Shown: positions 27,301 through 36,770 of the stretch, piece after piece
Position numbering within the stretch: the stretch's first letter is position 1
How the letters are laid out: the number at the start of each line of letters is the position of its first letter
Source of the DNA: Pseudomonas promysalinigenes
GTDB taxonomy: Bacteria > Pseudomonadota > Gammaproteobacteria > Pseudomonadales > Pseudomonadaceae
Direction: 5' to 3'
Assembly: GCF_014269025.2 (NCBI RefSeq)
Contig: NZ_CP077094.1
Coordinates: 4,806,501 to 4,870,500 of the forward strand
DNA: 64,000 nucleotides
Notes under the pieces: generated by a model
Told to the model about the DNA's origin: nothing
The model's database searches: none
The model's input: only the letters and a program-made list of their open reading frames with translations
Program-made: the position numbers and the translations under genes

Positions 27301-27427
27301 ACGGGTCTTCCTCACGGCCAAGATTGAAGTACGAAAAAATACCCATCAGCAGGCTGACGAACATCAGGTACCAGACGAAGGATTGATGCTTGAGCGCCCA
27401 GTCGGACAGGTTGAAGCTTCCTTTCAT
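24362..27427 (-). CDS. triC: RND efflux permease, TriC-like
   Basis: 1021 residues with the RND plan of twelve membrane helices and two large periplasmic loops. Key proton-relay acids are in GLLVDDAMITVEVM (helix 4). The N-terminus (LKHQSFVWYLMFVSLLMGIFSYF) and the loop GREEDPSFTIK fit the branch of TriC. It drives proton-coupled export. Two adaptor genes directly upstream, overlapping by 4 bp each, reproduce the triABC operon of P. aeruginosa, which exports triclosan and needs both adaptors plus the outer-membrane channel OpmH. No outer-membrane gene lies here. Confidence 0.9.
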   Translation of the reverse strand: MKGSFNLSDWALKHQSFVWYLMFVSLLMGIFSYFNLGREEDPSFTIKTMVIQTRWPGATQAETLYQVTDRIEKKLEDLDSLDYTKSYTRPGESTVYVYLRDTTKAEDIPQIWYQVRKKIQDIRGDFPSGIQGPGFNDEFGDVFGSVYAFTADGLTLRQLRDYVEQARAEVRDVPNIGKIEMIGTQDEVLYLNFSTRKLAALGIDQRQVMQALQAQNAVTPAGVIEAGPERISVRTTGQFASEKDLQTVNLKINDRFYRLADIANIQRGYVDPPSPMFRYNGQTAIGLAIGMKAGGNVQVFGDALKHRMDQVIEDLPIGVGVHTVSDQSVVVEKAVGGFTSALFEAVVIVLAVSFISLGMRAGLVVACSIPLVLAMVFVFMEYSGITMQRISLGALIIALGLLVDDAMITVEVMVTRLEMGESREQAATFAYTSTAFPMLTGTLVTVAGFVPIGLNGSSAGEYTFTLFAVIAVALLVSWVVAVFFAPVLGVHILSSRKVKGHSNEPGRVGRAFEHGLLWCMRHRWLTIIGTVVLFALAVFCMRFVQNQFFPSSDRPEILVDLNLPQNASIEETRKVVDRFEARIKDDPDLVHWSTYIGQGAIRFYLPLDQQLQNPYYAQLVIVSKSLEAREALMPRLRKILREDFVGVGVNVQSLEMGPPVGRPIQYRVSGGDIDQVRKHAIDLATLLDQNKYIGEMMFDWNEPGKVLRVEIAQDKARQLGLSSEDVAKVMNSIVSGVPITQVNDNIYLIDVVARAEDGERGSPDTLQNLQILTPNGTSIPLLSFATVRYELEQPLVWRRDRKPTITIKASVNGDIQPTDLVAQLKPKIDEFASKLPVGFEVATGGTVEESAKAQGPISKVIPLMLFLMATFLMIQLHSVQKLLLVISVAPLGLIGVVLALVPTGTPLGFVAILGILALAGIIIRNSVILVTQIDEFHAQGLTPWDAVVEATNHRRRPILLTAAAASLGMIPIAREVFWGPMAYAMIGGIIVATLLTLLFLPALYVAWYKIREPQGKEQGRP

Positions 27428-28488
27428 TGCGCATCCTCGTCGAAGATGACCTTCTGGCCAGGCTTGAGGCTGTTGACGCCGGCAGTCACCACGTATTCGC
27501 CGGGCTGCACGCCCGAGGCCAGCACGATACTGTCGTCGGTTCGCTCGATCAAAGTGACGTCCCGGGTATTCACGGTTTTTTGCTGGGTGTCGATCACCCA
27601 GACCTGGGTCTTGCCATCGCGTTCGAGCAGGGCGCTCAGTGGTAGCTCGCTGCGCGCCGATACCGGCGAGCTCAGAGTGACGCTGATCGCGGTGCCCAGA
27701 TGGAACGCCGGCGGGGTGCTGGCCAGGGTCAGGCGGGCGCGGCGGGTACGGGTGGTCGGGTCTGCCTGGGGCTCCAGCTCACGCAAGGTTGCGGTAGTGT
27801 TGATGTCAGGATCGAGTTGCGAGGCGACGGTGAAGGTGAGGTTCTGGTTAAGTTGCTCGGCCACCCCGATCGGCAGGTCGATCACCGCCTCTTTCACATC
27901 AGGCCGCGCCAGCGTCACCACGGCCTGGCCAGCGGTAACGGTCTGCCCGGCCTCGGCCTGCCAAGCAGTGATCACTGCATCGTGGTCGCTGCGCAGGGTG
28001 CTGTAGCCGAGCTGGTCCTGGGCCTGGCGCTTAGCCGAGCGGGCCTGCTCCAGGGCAGCGCCGGTGGTCTTGAGGTTGGTCTGGGCGATATCCAACTGCG
28101 CCTGGGCCCCCACACCGCGATCATAGAGCTGCTGCTGACGGCGGGCATCGGCCTGGGCGTTGATCCACTGCGCCTGCACCCTGGCCAAGTCGCCCTCGGC
28201 GGCACGCAGTTGGTTTTGCTGGTCGGTAGGGTCAAGGGTCGCCAAAGTGTCGCCGGCTTTGACCTGGGCGCCCACATCCAGCCAGCGCCGCGCGATGCGC
28301 CCACCAACCCGGAAGCCCAAGGTGCTCTCGAAGCGCGCCTCGATCACCCCGGCGAAGCGCCCCAATTGCGCCTGCACCTGTGGCTGCACCTTGACCGACA
28401 GCACCGGGCGGATCGGCTCGGGCGCTTGCTCCTCACTACCGCAGGCAGCAAGCAGCATGGCGGCCGATACCATCAGCAGACGCTTCAT
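27424..28488 (-). CDS. triB: RND periplasmic adaptor lipoprotein, TriB-like
   Basis: 354 residues, membrane fusion protein. Lipobox LLAAC (C16) gives a lipid anchor. Next come the lipoyl half FRVGGRIARRWLDVGAQVKAGD, a helical hairpin (QLRAAEGDLARVQAQW to QAQDQLGYSTL) and the second lipoyl half AVITAWQAEAGQTVTAGQAV, then beta-barrel and membrane-proximal domains. It links the RND pump to the outer-membrane channel. It overlaps both neighbours by ATGA, so the three genes are translationally coupled. Confidence 0.88.
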   Translation of the reverse strand: MKRLLMVSAAMLLAACGSEEQAPEPIRPVLSVKVQPQVQAQLGRFAGVIEARFESTLGFRVGGRIARRWLDVGAQVKAGDTLATLDPTDQQNQLRAAEGDLARVQAQWINAQADARRQQQLYDRGVGAQAQLDIAQTNLKTTGAALEQARSAKRQAQDQLGYSTLRSDHDAVITAWQAEAGQTVTAGQAVVTLARPDVKEAVIDLPIGVAEQLNQNLTFTVASQLDPDINTTATLRELEPQADPTTRTRRARLTLASTPPAFHLGTAISVTLSSPVSARSELPLSALLERDGKTQVWVIDTQQKTVNTRDVTLIERTDDSIVLASGVQPGEYVVTAGVNSLKPGQKVIFDEDAQ

Positions 28489-29573
28489 CGTGCACCTCCG
28501 GGAGCTGTGGCATCGACTTTCTCCACCTGCATGCCGGGGTGTAGCAGCTGGGTTCCGTTGACCACGACCGTTTCCCCAGCCTTCAGGCCACTGGCGATGA
28601 CGACCTTGCCGGTCAGGTAGCGGCCGACCTCGACCTTACGCAGTTCGACCTTGTCATCCTCGCCAACCACCCAAACCGCCGGGGCATGCAGCGCCTTGGT
28701 CAACGCCGACCATGGCAGCTCGATGCTCGGCCTGCCGACCGCATGGGTACTGGCGGTGACCGGTGCGCCCAGTTGCATACCGGGTGGTACGTTCTTCAGC
28801 GCCACCTTGACCTGCACCGTGCCACTTTGCGCCGACACTGTAGGGGTTATCTCGCGCACGAACCCTTGAGCCTGGATCTTGGGGTCGTCCAGCAGGCTAA
28901 CGGTGACGCCGGTATCGCTCGGTGGCGCGACCAACAAGGATTCATACACGTTGAAGACTGCATCGCGCTCGCCATCCCGAGCCAGGCTGAAGATCGGCAT
29001 GGTCGCCTGTACCACCTGGCCGACCTCGGCCTGGCGCGCGGTGATCACGCCATCGGCCTCGGACACCAGGGCGGTGTAGCTCAGTTGCTCGTTGGCATTG
29101 GCCAACTGCGCCTGAGCGGCCTTGAGCGCACTTTGGTTACTGCGCAGGGCAGCTTCGGCGGAATCGTATTCGCTTTTGCTGGTGTAGCCTTTGGGCAGCA
29201 ACTTCTGCTGGCGCACGAACGCGGCACTGGTCTGGGTGACCCGCGCCTGGGCAGCAAAGACCTCGGCCTTGGCCGAGTCGACATTGTTCTGCAGGTCTTT
29301 GGGGTCAAGCCGTGCCAATACCTGCCTGGCTTTGACGTGGTCGCCGACATCCACGCTTCGGGAGATGATCTTGCCACCGACGCGGAACGACAAGTCGGTC
29401 TGCACCCGTGCTTGAACATCCCCAGTGAGGGTCACCCTGGCCGCGAAATCGGTTGGCGATACCTGCTGCACGCCCACCCGTGGGTGCGTTTGAGGCACTT
29501 CTTCTTTACTACAGCCGGTGAGCAAAAACAGCAGCCCCAGAAAAACGACCGACAATGGACGCATGAACTTCAT
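28485..29573 (-). CDS. triA: RND periplasmic adaptor lipoprotein, TriA-like
   Basis: 362 residues with lipobox LLTGC near residue 19, lipoyl half FRVGGKIISRSVDVGDHVKA, helical hairpin with QKLLPKGYTSKSEYDSA, second lipoyl half GVITARQAEVGQVVQA and C-terminal GLKAGETVVVNG. It is a paralogue of the next gene. The TriABC pump is unusual in needing two different adaptors. The ATG at 29573 is preceded by AAGGAGCCTGC, so an earlier in-frame ATG at 29657 is not the start. First gene of the operon. Confidence 0.88.
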   Translation of the reverse strand: MKFMRPLSVVFLGLLFLLTGCSKEEVPQTHPRVGVQQVSPTDFAARVTLTGDVQARVQTDLSFRVGGKIISRSVDVGDHVKARQVLARLDPKDLQNNVDSAKAEVFAAQARVTQTSAAFVRQQKLLPKGYTSKSEYDSAEAALRSNQSALKAAQAQLANANEQLSYTALVSEADGVITARQAEVGQVVQATMPIFSLARDGERDAVFNVYESLLVAPPSDTGVTVSLLDDPKIQAQGFVREITPTVSAQSGTVQVKVALKNVPPGMQLGAPVTASTHAVGRPSIELPWSALTKALHAPAVWVVGEDDKVELRKVEVGRYLTGKVVIASGLKAGETVVVNGTQLLHPGMQVEKVDATAPGGAR

Positions 29574-29705
29574 GCAGGCTCCTTGCTTGCGCGCAAATGA
29601 TTCGAGGGATGCGACTGTCAGCGTAGTCCAGGGTTCGAAAAACATCGCAGGCGGCAAACCGTTACACGCTTATCAGGTGCTGATTTCGAGGCAGGCAATT
29701 CGATC

Positions 29706-29806
29706 GTGGCGGGGGCATACGCGGGTGAACCCGCCCCCACAGGTTGGCGCATCTCAGAGCATGCGCAAGCCTTGTGGCAGCGGGTTCACTGGCGAATAGG
29801 CGGGGT
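29706..29806. repeat. Two REP-like elements between spuH and triA
   Basis: GCGGGTGAACCCGC sits at the centre of a palindrome whose outer arms are GTGGCGGGGGC and GCCCCCAC (29706-29741). A second copy (GCAGCGGGTTCACTGGCGAA) follows at 29778-29797. Confidence 0.6.
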
Positions 29807-30699
29807 CAGGCTGATGCAGCCACCTGGTTCGAGCGCTTGAGCTGAGGCTGCGAAGCGTTTGCTGCAGCCCCCTCTTCAATTGCCTGCTGAATCGCCTTGC
29901 GGCGACGCTCTTCGGCACGGCGGCTGAAGAACCAGACGAAGAAGGTCACGATGGACACCGACAGCAGAATCAAGCTGGCTACGGCGTTGATCTCGGGCTT
30001 CACGCCCAGGCGCACGGCCGAGAACACTTCCATCGGCAAGGTCGTCGAACCCGGGCCTGACACGAAGCTGGCCAGAACCAGGTCGTCCAGCGACAGCGCG
30101 AACGACATCATGCCGCCCGCCGCCAACGACGGCGCGATCATCGGGATGGTGATCAGGAAGAACACCTTCCACGGCTTGGCACCCAAGTCCATGGCCGCCT
30201 CTTCGATCGACAGGTCCAGCTCACGCAGACGTGCCGACACCACCACCGCCACATAGGCTGCACAGAACGTGGTGTGTGCGATCCAGATGGTGACGATGCC
30301 ACGCTCCTGCGGCCAGCCGATCATCTGCGCCATGGCCACGAACAGCAGCAACAGCGACAGACCGGTAATCACCTCTGGCATCACCAGCGGCGCGGTGACC
30401 AAACCACCGAACAGGGTGCGCCCCTTGAAGCGGGTGACCCGGGTCAGCACGAAGGCCGCCAGAGTGCCCAGCGCCACTGCCGCCACCGCCGTGTAGCAGG
30501 CGATTTCCAGCGAGCGCATGACCGAACCCATCAACTGGGTATTGTCGAGCAGGCCGACGTACCACTTCACCGACCAGCCGCCCCACACCGTCACCAGCTT
30601 GGAAGCGTTGAACGAATAGATCACCAGGATCAGCATCGGCAGGTAAATGAACAGCAAGCCAAGCACCAGCATCACGCTGGAGAAACTGAAGCGCTTCAT
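29806..30699 (-). CDS. spuH: Polyamine ABC transporter permease SpuH (PotI)
   Basis: 297 residues, six membrane helices. Ends of helices show VLGLLFIYLPMLILVIYSF and ITGLSLLLLFVAMAQMIGW. The coupling motif EEAAMDLGAKPWKVFFLITIP lies near residue 190. It forms the inner-membrane pore for putrescine or spermidine with SpuG. The C-terminal tail is long and basic (RRAEERRRKAIQQ). Its start overlaps the spuG stop by 4 bp. Last gene of the spu operon. Confidence 0.93.
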   Translation of the reverse strand: MKRFSFSSVMLVLGLLFIYLPMLILVIYSFNASKLVTVWGGWSVKWYVGLLDNTQLMGSVMRSLEIACYTAVAAVALGTLAAFVLTRVTRFKGRTLFGGLVTAPLVMPEVITGLSLLLLFVAMAQMIGWPQERGIVTIWIAHTTFCAAYVAVVVSARLRELDLSIEEAAMDLGAKPWKVFFLITIPMIAPSLAAGGMMSFALSLDDLVLASFVSGPGSTTLPMEVFSAVRLGVKPEINAVASLILLSVSIVTFFVWFFSRRAEERRRKAIQQAIEEGAAANASQPQLKRSNQVAASA

Positions 30700-31616
30700 G
30701 CTCTGCCCTCCATTTCTTTAGCCTGGCTGCGGTTGAACAGCAGGATCGGCACGATCAGGATCGCCAGCATCACCACCGCCAAGGCAGAGGCCACCGGCCA
30801 GTCACGGTTATTGAAGAATTCCTGCCACAGCACTTTACCGATCATCAAGGTTTCCGGGCCGCCGAGCAGTTCAGGGATGACGAACTCGCCTACTACCGGG
30901 ATGAACACCAGCATGCAGCCGGCGATGATGCCGTTCTTCGACAGCGGCACGGTGATCTTCCAGAAGCTGTTGAAAGTGCTCGACCCCAGGTCCGAAGCCG
31001 CTTCGAGCAAGCTTTGATCGTGCTTCACCAGGTTGGCGAACAGCGGCAGAATCATAAACGGCAGGTACGAATAGACCACGCCGATATACACCGCCAGGTT
31101 GGTGTTGAGGATCTGTAACGGCTGATCGATCAACCCAGTCCACAGCAAGAAGCCATTGAGCAGGCCGTTGTTGCTGAGGATGCCCATCCAGGCATAGACG
31201 CGGATCAGGATCGCGGTCCAGGTCGGCATCATGATCAGCAGCAGCAGAACCGTCTGGGTTTCCTTCTTGGCATTGGCGATGGCATAGGCCATCGGGTAGC
31301 CGATCAGCAGGCACAGCAGGGTGCTGAAGAAGGCCATCTTCAACGAACCCAGGTAGGCCGAGATGTACAGTTCATCCTCGGTCAACAGGCCGTAGTTGGC
31401 CAGGTTGAGTACCAACTGGATCTTGTCTTCGACGTAGGTATAGATCTCGGTATACGGCGGGATCGCTACGTCGGCTTCAGCGAAGCTGATCTTCAGCACG
31501 ATGAAGAACGGCAGCATGAAGAACAGGAACAGCCAGATGAACGGAATCCCGATCACCACGTGCCGCCCCTCCGGGGTCAGGCGTTGGAAGGCTCGCTTGA
31601 GCTTGCGAATTTTCAT
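30696..31616 (-). CDS. spuG: Polyamine ABC transporter permease SpuG (PotH)
   Basis: 306 residues, about six membrane helices. Landmarks are GIPFIWLFLFFMLPFFIVLKISFAE cut between helices, MMPTWTAILIRVYAWMGIL and the coupling segment EAASDLGSSTFNSFWKITVP. It partners SpuH. The ATG at 31614-31616 overlaps the spuF stop by 4 bp, which settles the start against an upstream frame extension. Confidence 0.93.
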   Translation of the reverse strand: MKIRKLKRAFQRLTPEGRHVVIGIPFIWLFLFFMLPFFIVLKISFAEADVAIPPYTEIYTYVEDKIQLVLNLANYGLLTEDELYISAYLGSLKMAFFSTLLCLLIGYPMAYAIANAKKETQTVLLLLIMMPTWTAILIRVYAWMGILSNNGLLNGFLLWTGLIDQPLQILNTNLAVYIGVVYSYLPFMILPLFANLVKHDQSLLEAASDLGSSTFNSFWKITVPLSKNGIIAGCMLVFIPVVGEFVIPELLGGPETLMIGKVLWQEFFNNRDWPVASALAVVMLAILIVPILLFNRSQAKEMEGRA

Positions 31617-32755
31617 GACCGCAGTACCACGCCGCTGTCGTCTTCCCACCACACGAACACTTCATCGCCCCAGGTCGGCCGGGCGCCCTGGCGTTCGGCA
31701 TTGGCGACGAAGGTCTGGACGATCTTGCCGCTGGGCAACTCAACATAGAACACCGAGTGGCCGCCCAGGTAGGCGATGTCATGCACCTTGCCGCGCGACC
31801 AGTTGTGCTCGAAGTCTGGCTGGGTGGTGGTGACCAGGAGTTTCTCCGGGCGCAATGCGTAGGTGATGTGCTTGTCTTCCACCGAGGTGGTGATGCCGTG
31901 GCCCACGTAGATCTTGCGCTCCAGCTCAGGGCTGGCAATGATCGCGTAGCCCTCGGCGTCGTCGACCACATCACCCTCGAACAGGTTGACGTTACCGATG
32001 AATTCGCACACCAGGCGGCTGGTAGGGGTCTCGTAGATGTCCACTGGCGAGCCGATCTGGGCGATCCAGCCTAGATGCATGATGGCGATGCGCTGGGCCA
32101 TGGTCATGGCCTCTTCCTGGTCGTGGGTCACCATCACGCAGGTCACGCCCACGCGCTCGATGATTTCCACCAGTTCCAGTTGCATCTGCGACCGCAGTTT
32201 CTTGTCCAGCGCACCCATTGGCTCATCGAGCAGCAGCAGCTTGGGGCGTTTGGCCAGGGAGCGAGCCAGCGCCACCCGCTGACGCTGGCCACCGGAAAGC
32301 TGGTGTGGCTTGCGCTTGGCGTACTGAGTCATGTGCACCAGCTTGAGCATCTCGGCCACGCGGGCGTCGATCTCGGCCTTGGGCATTTTGTCCTGCTGCA
32401 GGCCGAAGGCGATGTTCTGCGCAACGGTCATGTGCGGGAACAGCGCGTAGGACTGGAACATCATGTTGATTGGCCGCTCGTACGGCGGCATGTCGGTGAT
32501 GTCGACGCCATCGAGGAAGATCCGCCCTTCTGTCGGGCGCTCGAAGCCAGCCAGCATACGCAGCAAGGTCGATTTGCCGGAGCCGGAGCCACCTAGCAGG
32601 GCGAAGATCTCGCCTTTGCGGATTTCCAGGGACACATCGTCCACGGCGACGGTTTCGTCGAATTTTTTTGTAACCCGGTCGATCTTGACCAGCACCTGCT
32701 TGGGTTGCTGGCCACCCTCGAGGGCTTTTTTATAGGCACCGGAGGCAACTGCCAT
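31613..32755 (-). CDS. spuF: Polyamine ABC transporter ATP-binding protein SpuF (PotG)
   Basis: 380 residues. Walker A GGSGSGKST near residue 55, signature LSGGQRQR, Walker B LLLLDEPMGALD, switch His in THDQEEAMT, and a C-terminal TOBE domain. It powers polyamine import. The ATG at 32755 has GGGAG nine bases upstream and the standard MAVASGAYKKAL N-terminus. The gene starts 70 bp after spuE, behind a hairpin. Confidence 0.95.
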   Translation of the reverse strand: MAVASGAYKKALEGGQQPKQVLVKIDRVTKKFDETVAVDDVSLEIRKGEIFALLGGSGSGKSTLLRMLAGFERPTEGRIFLDGVDITDMPPYERPINMMFQSYALFPHMTVAQNIAFGLQQDKMPKAEIDARVAEMLKLVHMTQYAKRKPHQLSGGQRQRVALARSLAKRPKLLLLDEPMGALDKKLRSQMQLELVEIIERVGVTCVMVTHDQEEAMTMAQRIAIMHLGWIAQIGSPVDIYETPTSRLVCEFIGNVNLFEGDVVDDAEGYAIIASPELERKIYVGHGITTSVEDKHITYALRPEKLLVTTTQPDFEHNWSRGKVHDIAYLGGHSVFYVELPSGKIVQTFVANAERQGARPTWGDEVFVWWEDDSGVVLRS

Positions 32756-32783
32756 GAGTGAAACTCCCAACAAGATTTTTGTG

Positions 32784-32816
32784 CCCGTGCCGCCTGAGGT
32801 CAGGTGCCGACACGGG
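32784..32816. other. Intercistronic hairpin between spuE and spuF
   Basis: CCCGTG pairs with CACGGG and, inside, CCTG pairs with CAGG around a 4-base loop. There is no downstream T run on the minus strand. The placement, right after a binding-protein gene, suggests protection of the upstream mRNA. Confidence 0.5.
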
Positions 32817-32825
32817 TCTGGATGA

Positions 32826-34031
<1,206 letters not shown>

Positions 34032-34094
34032 TCATCAATTGCCATTGGCAGGCTCTAGGCCGGGAAACCCCAGCCCAGAGGCCACGCATCGGGG

Positions 34095-35192
34095 TTATTT
34101 GCCCGACTTGATCCGGGTCCAGCTACGGGTGATGTCACGCTGCACCTTTGCATCGGGTGCCGCGATGGCGTAAAGCTTCTTCTTCACGTCCGCTGGCGGG
34201 TAGATGCTCGGGTCGCCTTTGATGGCCTGGTCCACGAACTGGGTGGCTGCGGCGTTACCGTTAGGGAAGCGCACGGCGTTGGTGATTTCGGCCATGATTT
34301 CCGGCTGCAGCAGGAAGTTCATGAACTGGTAGGCAGCATCTTTATGCTCGGCATCTTTCGGGATGGCGACCATGTCGTAGAAGGTGCCGGCACCTTCTTT
34401 AGGAATCACGTAGTCCACCTTGACCTTGTCGCCGGCCTCGTGAGCGCGGGCCTTGGACTGCTCCAGGTCACCCGAGTAACCGACGGCTACGCAGATGTTG
34501 CCGTTGGCCATGTCGCCAATGTACTTGGACGAGTGGAAGTAGGTGATCGAAGGACGGATCTTGAGGAACAGGTCCTCGGCGGCCTTGAGGTCTTGCTTGC
34601 TGGTGCTGTTGGTCGGCTTGCCCAGGTAGTGCAGCGCAGCCGGGATCATCTCGGTCGGGGCATCCAGGAAGCTTACGCCGCAGCTCTTGAGCTTTTCGAT
34701 GTTCTCAGGCTTGAACACCACGTCCCACGAGTCGATCTTGTCCACGCCCAGCGCGGCCTTGACCTTTTCCGGGTTGTAGCCGATGCCGATCGAACCCCAC
34801 ATGTACGGGAAGGCGTATTTGTTGCCTTGGTCGCTGGCATCGCCCACGGCCTTGAGCAGGTCTTCGTCGAGGTTTTTCCAGTTGCTGAGCTTGGAGCGGT
34901 CCAGCTCCTCGTAGACGCCAGCCTTGATCTGCTTGGCCAGGAAGTTGTTGGACGGCACAACGATGTCGTAACCCGACTTGCCCGCCAGCAGCTTGGCTTC
35001 GAGGGTTTCGTTGCTGTCGAAGACGTCGTATTTGACCTTGATGCCAGTTTGCTTCTCGAACTTGGCGATGGTGTCCGGCGCGATGTAGTCCGACCAGTTG
35101 TAGACGTTCAACACCTTGTCTTCGGCCTGTGCAGCAGTGGCCATGGCACCCATCAGGGCTGCGGCCAGCAACGTCTTGCCCATTTTCTTCAT
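34095..35192 (-). CDS. spuD: Periplasmic polyamine-binding protein SpuD-like
   Basis: 365 residues: signal peptide ([20 protein letters not shown]), then [59 protein letters not shown] and [12 protein letters not shown]. By order it corresponds to SpuD, putrescine-preferring in P. aeruginosa. It is a paralogue of SpuE next door. GGAG precedes the ATG. The 170-bp spacer behind spuC contains a remarkable pseudoknot-forming sequence whose end lies 75 nt ahead of this start. Confidence 0.92.
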   Translation of the reverse strand: MKKMGKTLLAAALMGAMATAAQAEDKVLNVYNWSDYIAPDTIAKFEKQTGIKVKYDVFDSNETLEAKLLAGKSGYDIVVPSNNFLAKQIKAGVYEELDRSKLSNWKNLDEDLLKAVGDASDQGNKYAFPYMWGSIGIGYNPEKVKAALGVDKIDSWDVVFKPENIEKLKSCGVSFLDAPTEMIPAALHYLGKPTNSTSKQDLKAAEDLFLKIRPSITYFHSSKYIGDMANGNICVAVGYSGDLEQSKARAHEAGDKVKVDYVIPKEGAGTFYDMVAIPKDAEHKDAAYQFMNFLLQPEIMAEITNAVRFPNGNAAATQFVDQAIKGDPSIYPPADVKKKLYAIAAPDAKVQRDITRSWTRIKSGK

Positions 35193-35266
35193 GCGTCATG
35201 CTCCAGATTTTTTTGATTAGCCATCCGTTCAGCAGCCAGGCCCCGCGCTACACGCGTCGCAGCGAC

Positions 35267-35329
35267 TGAAACAGCCACTAGTCTGGCAAGTTACAAGGCG
35301 CTGTTTCAAGGAAAGCACGGCCTTGTAAC
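35267..35329 (-). other. Perfect H-type pseudoknot-forming sequence between spuC and spuD
   Basis: Two perfect inverted repeats interlock. Arms GTTACAAGGC (35290-35299) and GCCTTGTAAC (35320-35329) can form a 10-bp stem, and arms TGAAACAGC (35267-35275) and GCTGTTTCA (35300-35308) a 9-bp stem. In the spu transcript the order is stem 1, 11-nt loop, stem 2, no gap, stem 1, 14-nt loop, stem 2, which is an ideal H-type pseudoknot with coaxial stems. It may alternatively act as two mutually exclusive hairpins. There is no T run, so it is not a simple terminator. Confidence 0.6.
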
Positions 35330-35362
35330 CGCTTAATGTCACATCGCTAGCCTAGCAAACGC

Positions 35363-36724
35363 TCAGCGGATCGCTTCGAGTGTCAGGTCCAAGCACTTGC
35401 GCGCCTTTTCCACGAGCTCATCCACCTCCTCGCGGCTGATCACCAACGGTGGCGCGATTATCATGGTGTCGCCAACCGCGCGCATGATCAGGCCGTTCTC
35501 GAAGCAGAAGTTACGGCACACCATGCCTACACCTTTGCCTTCGTAACGGCTGCGGGTGGCTTTGTCCTTGACCAGCTCGATCGCGCCAAGCAGGCCAAGG
35601 CCGCGTACCTCGCCTACCAGCGGGTGGTCCTGCAGCTCGCGCAGTCGTTTTTGCAAGTACGGTGCCACTTCCGTGCGCGCCTTCTCGACGATCTTTTCAT
35701 CGCGCAGGATACGCAGGTTTTCCAGGCCCACCGCCGCCGCCACCGGGTGCCCGGAGTAGGTGAAGCCGTGGTTGAAGTCACCGCCCTCGCTGAGCACCTT
35801 GGCCACTTTGTCTCGCACGATCACCCCACCCATGGGGATGTAACCGGAGGTCAGGCCCTTGGCGATGGTCATCAAATCAGGCTTGAGGTCGTAGTAGTCG
35901 GAGCCGAACCACTGGCCGGTACGGCCGAAACCGCAGATCACTTCATCGGCAACGAACAGGATGTCGTACTTGGCCAGGATCTCCTTCACCTTCGGCCAAT
36001 AGGTTTCAGGCGGGATGATGACCCCGCCTGCACCCTGGATCGGCTCGGCAATGAAGGCCGCCACGTTGTCTTCGCCGACTTCCAGGATTTTTTGTTCCAG
36101 TTGCTCGGCGGCCCATACCCCGAACGCATCCGGGGTCATGTCACCGCCCTCGCCGAACCAGTATGGCTGGGCGATGTGCACGATGCCCGGGATCGGCAAG
36201 CCGCCCTGCTCGTGCATGCCACTCATACCACCCAGGCTGGCCCCGGCAACGGTCGAGCCGTGGTAGCCATTGACCCGGCCGATAATGGTCTGCTTCTGCG
36301 GTTTGCCTTTCAGCGCCCAGTAATGGCGAACCATGCGCAGCACGGTGTCATTGCCTTCGGAACCGGAGCCGGTGAAGAACACATGGGTCATGCCCTGCGG
36401 CGCAACCTCGGTGATCGCCTTGGCCAGCTCCAGCGCTGGCGGGTGGGCGGTCTGGAAGAACAGGTTGTAGTACGGCAACTCGCGCATCTGCCTTTCGGCC
36501 GCCTGCACCAACTCTTCGCGGCCATAGCCAACCGCCACGCACCACAGGCCGGCCATGCCGTCGAGGATCTTGTGCCCCTCGCTGTCCCACAAATGCACAC
36601 CCTGCGCTTTGGTAATGATGCGCGGGCCCTTCTCCTTGAGCTGCTTGTAGTCAGAGAAGGGTGCAAGGTGATGCTCGCCGCTCAGGTTTTGCCATTCACG
36701 GGTTTGCGGGTTATTGACGCTCAT
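35363..36724 (-). CDS. spuC: Polyamine:pyruvate aminotransferase SpuC
   Basis: 453-residue class III PLP aminotransferase. FTGSGSEGNDTVLRM binds the cofactor phosphate, FVADEVICGFGRTG carries the Asp that contacts the pyridine nitrogen, and the Schiff-base Lys is in MTIAKGLTSGYIPMG near residue 287. GMAGLWCVAVGYGREE is typical of the omega-transaminase subgroup. It transfers the terminal amine of putrescine or cadaverine to pyruvate. GGAGAGGCAC precedes the ATG at 36724. It follows spuB by 46 bp. Confidence 0.94.
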   Translation of the reverse strand: MSVNNPQTREWQNLSGEHHLAPFSDYKQLKEKGPRIITKAQGVHLWDSEGHKILDGMAGLWCVAVGYGREELVQAAERQMRELPYYNLFFQTAHPPALELAKAITEVAPQGMTHVFFTGSGSEGNDTVLRMVRHYWALKGKPQKQTIIGRVNGYHGSTVAGASLGGMSGMHEQGGLPIPGIVHIAQPYWFGEGGDMTPDAFGVWAAEQLEQKILEVGEDNVAAFIAEPIQGAGGVIIPPETYWPKVKEILAKYDILFVADEVICGFGRTGQWFGSDYYDLKPDLMTIAKGLTSGYIPMGGVIVRDKVAKVLSEGGDFNHGFTYSGHPVAAAVGLENLRILRDEKIVEKARTEVAPYLQKRLRELQDHPLVGEVRGLGLLGAIELVKDKATRSRYEGKGVGMVCRNFCFENGLIMRAVGDTMIIAPPLVISREEVDELVEKARKCLDLTLEAIR

Positions 36725-36770
36725 GTGCCTCTCCATTTTCCGGCAGCCGCAGCAGCGGCCTCAGGGTTGA

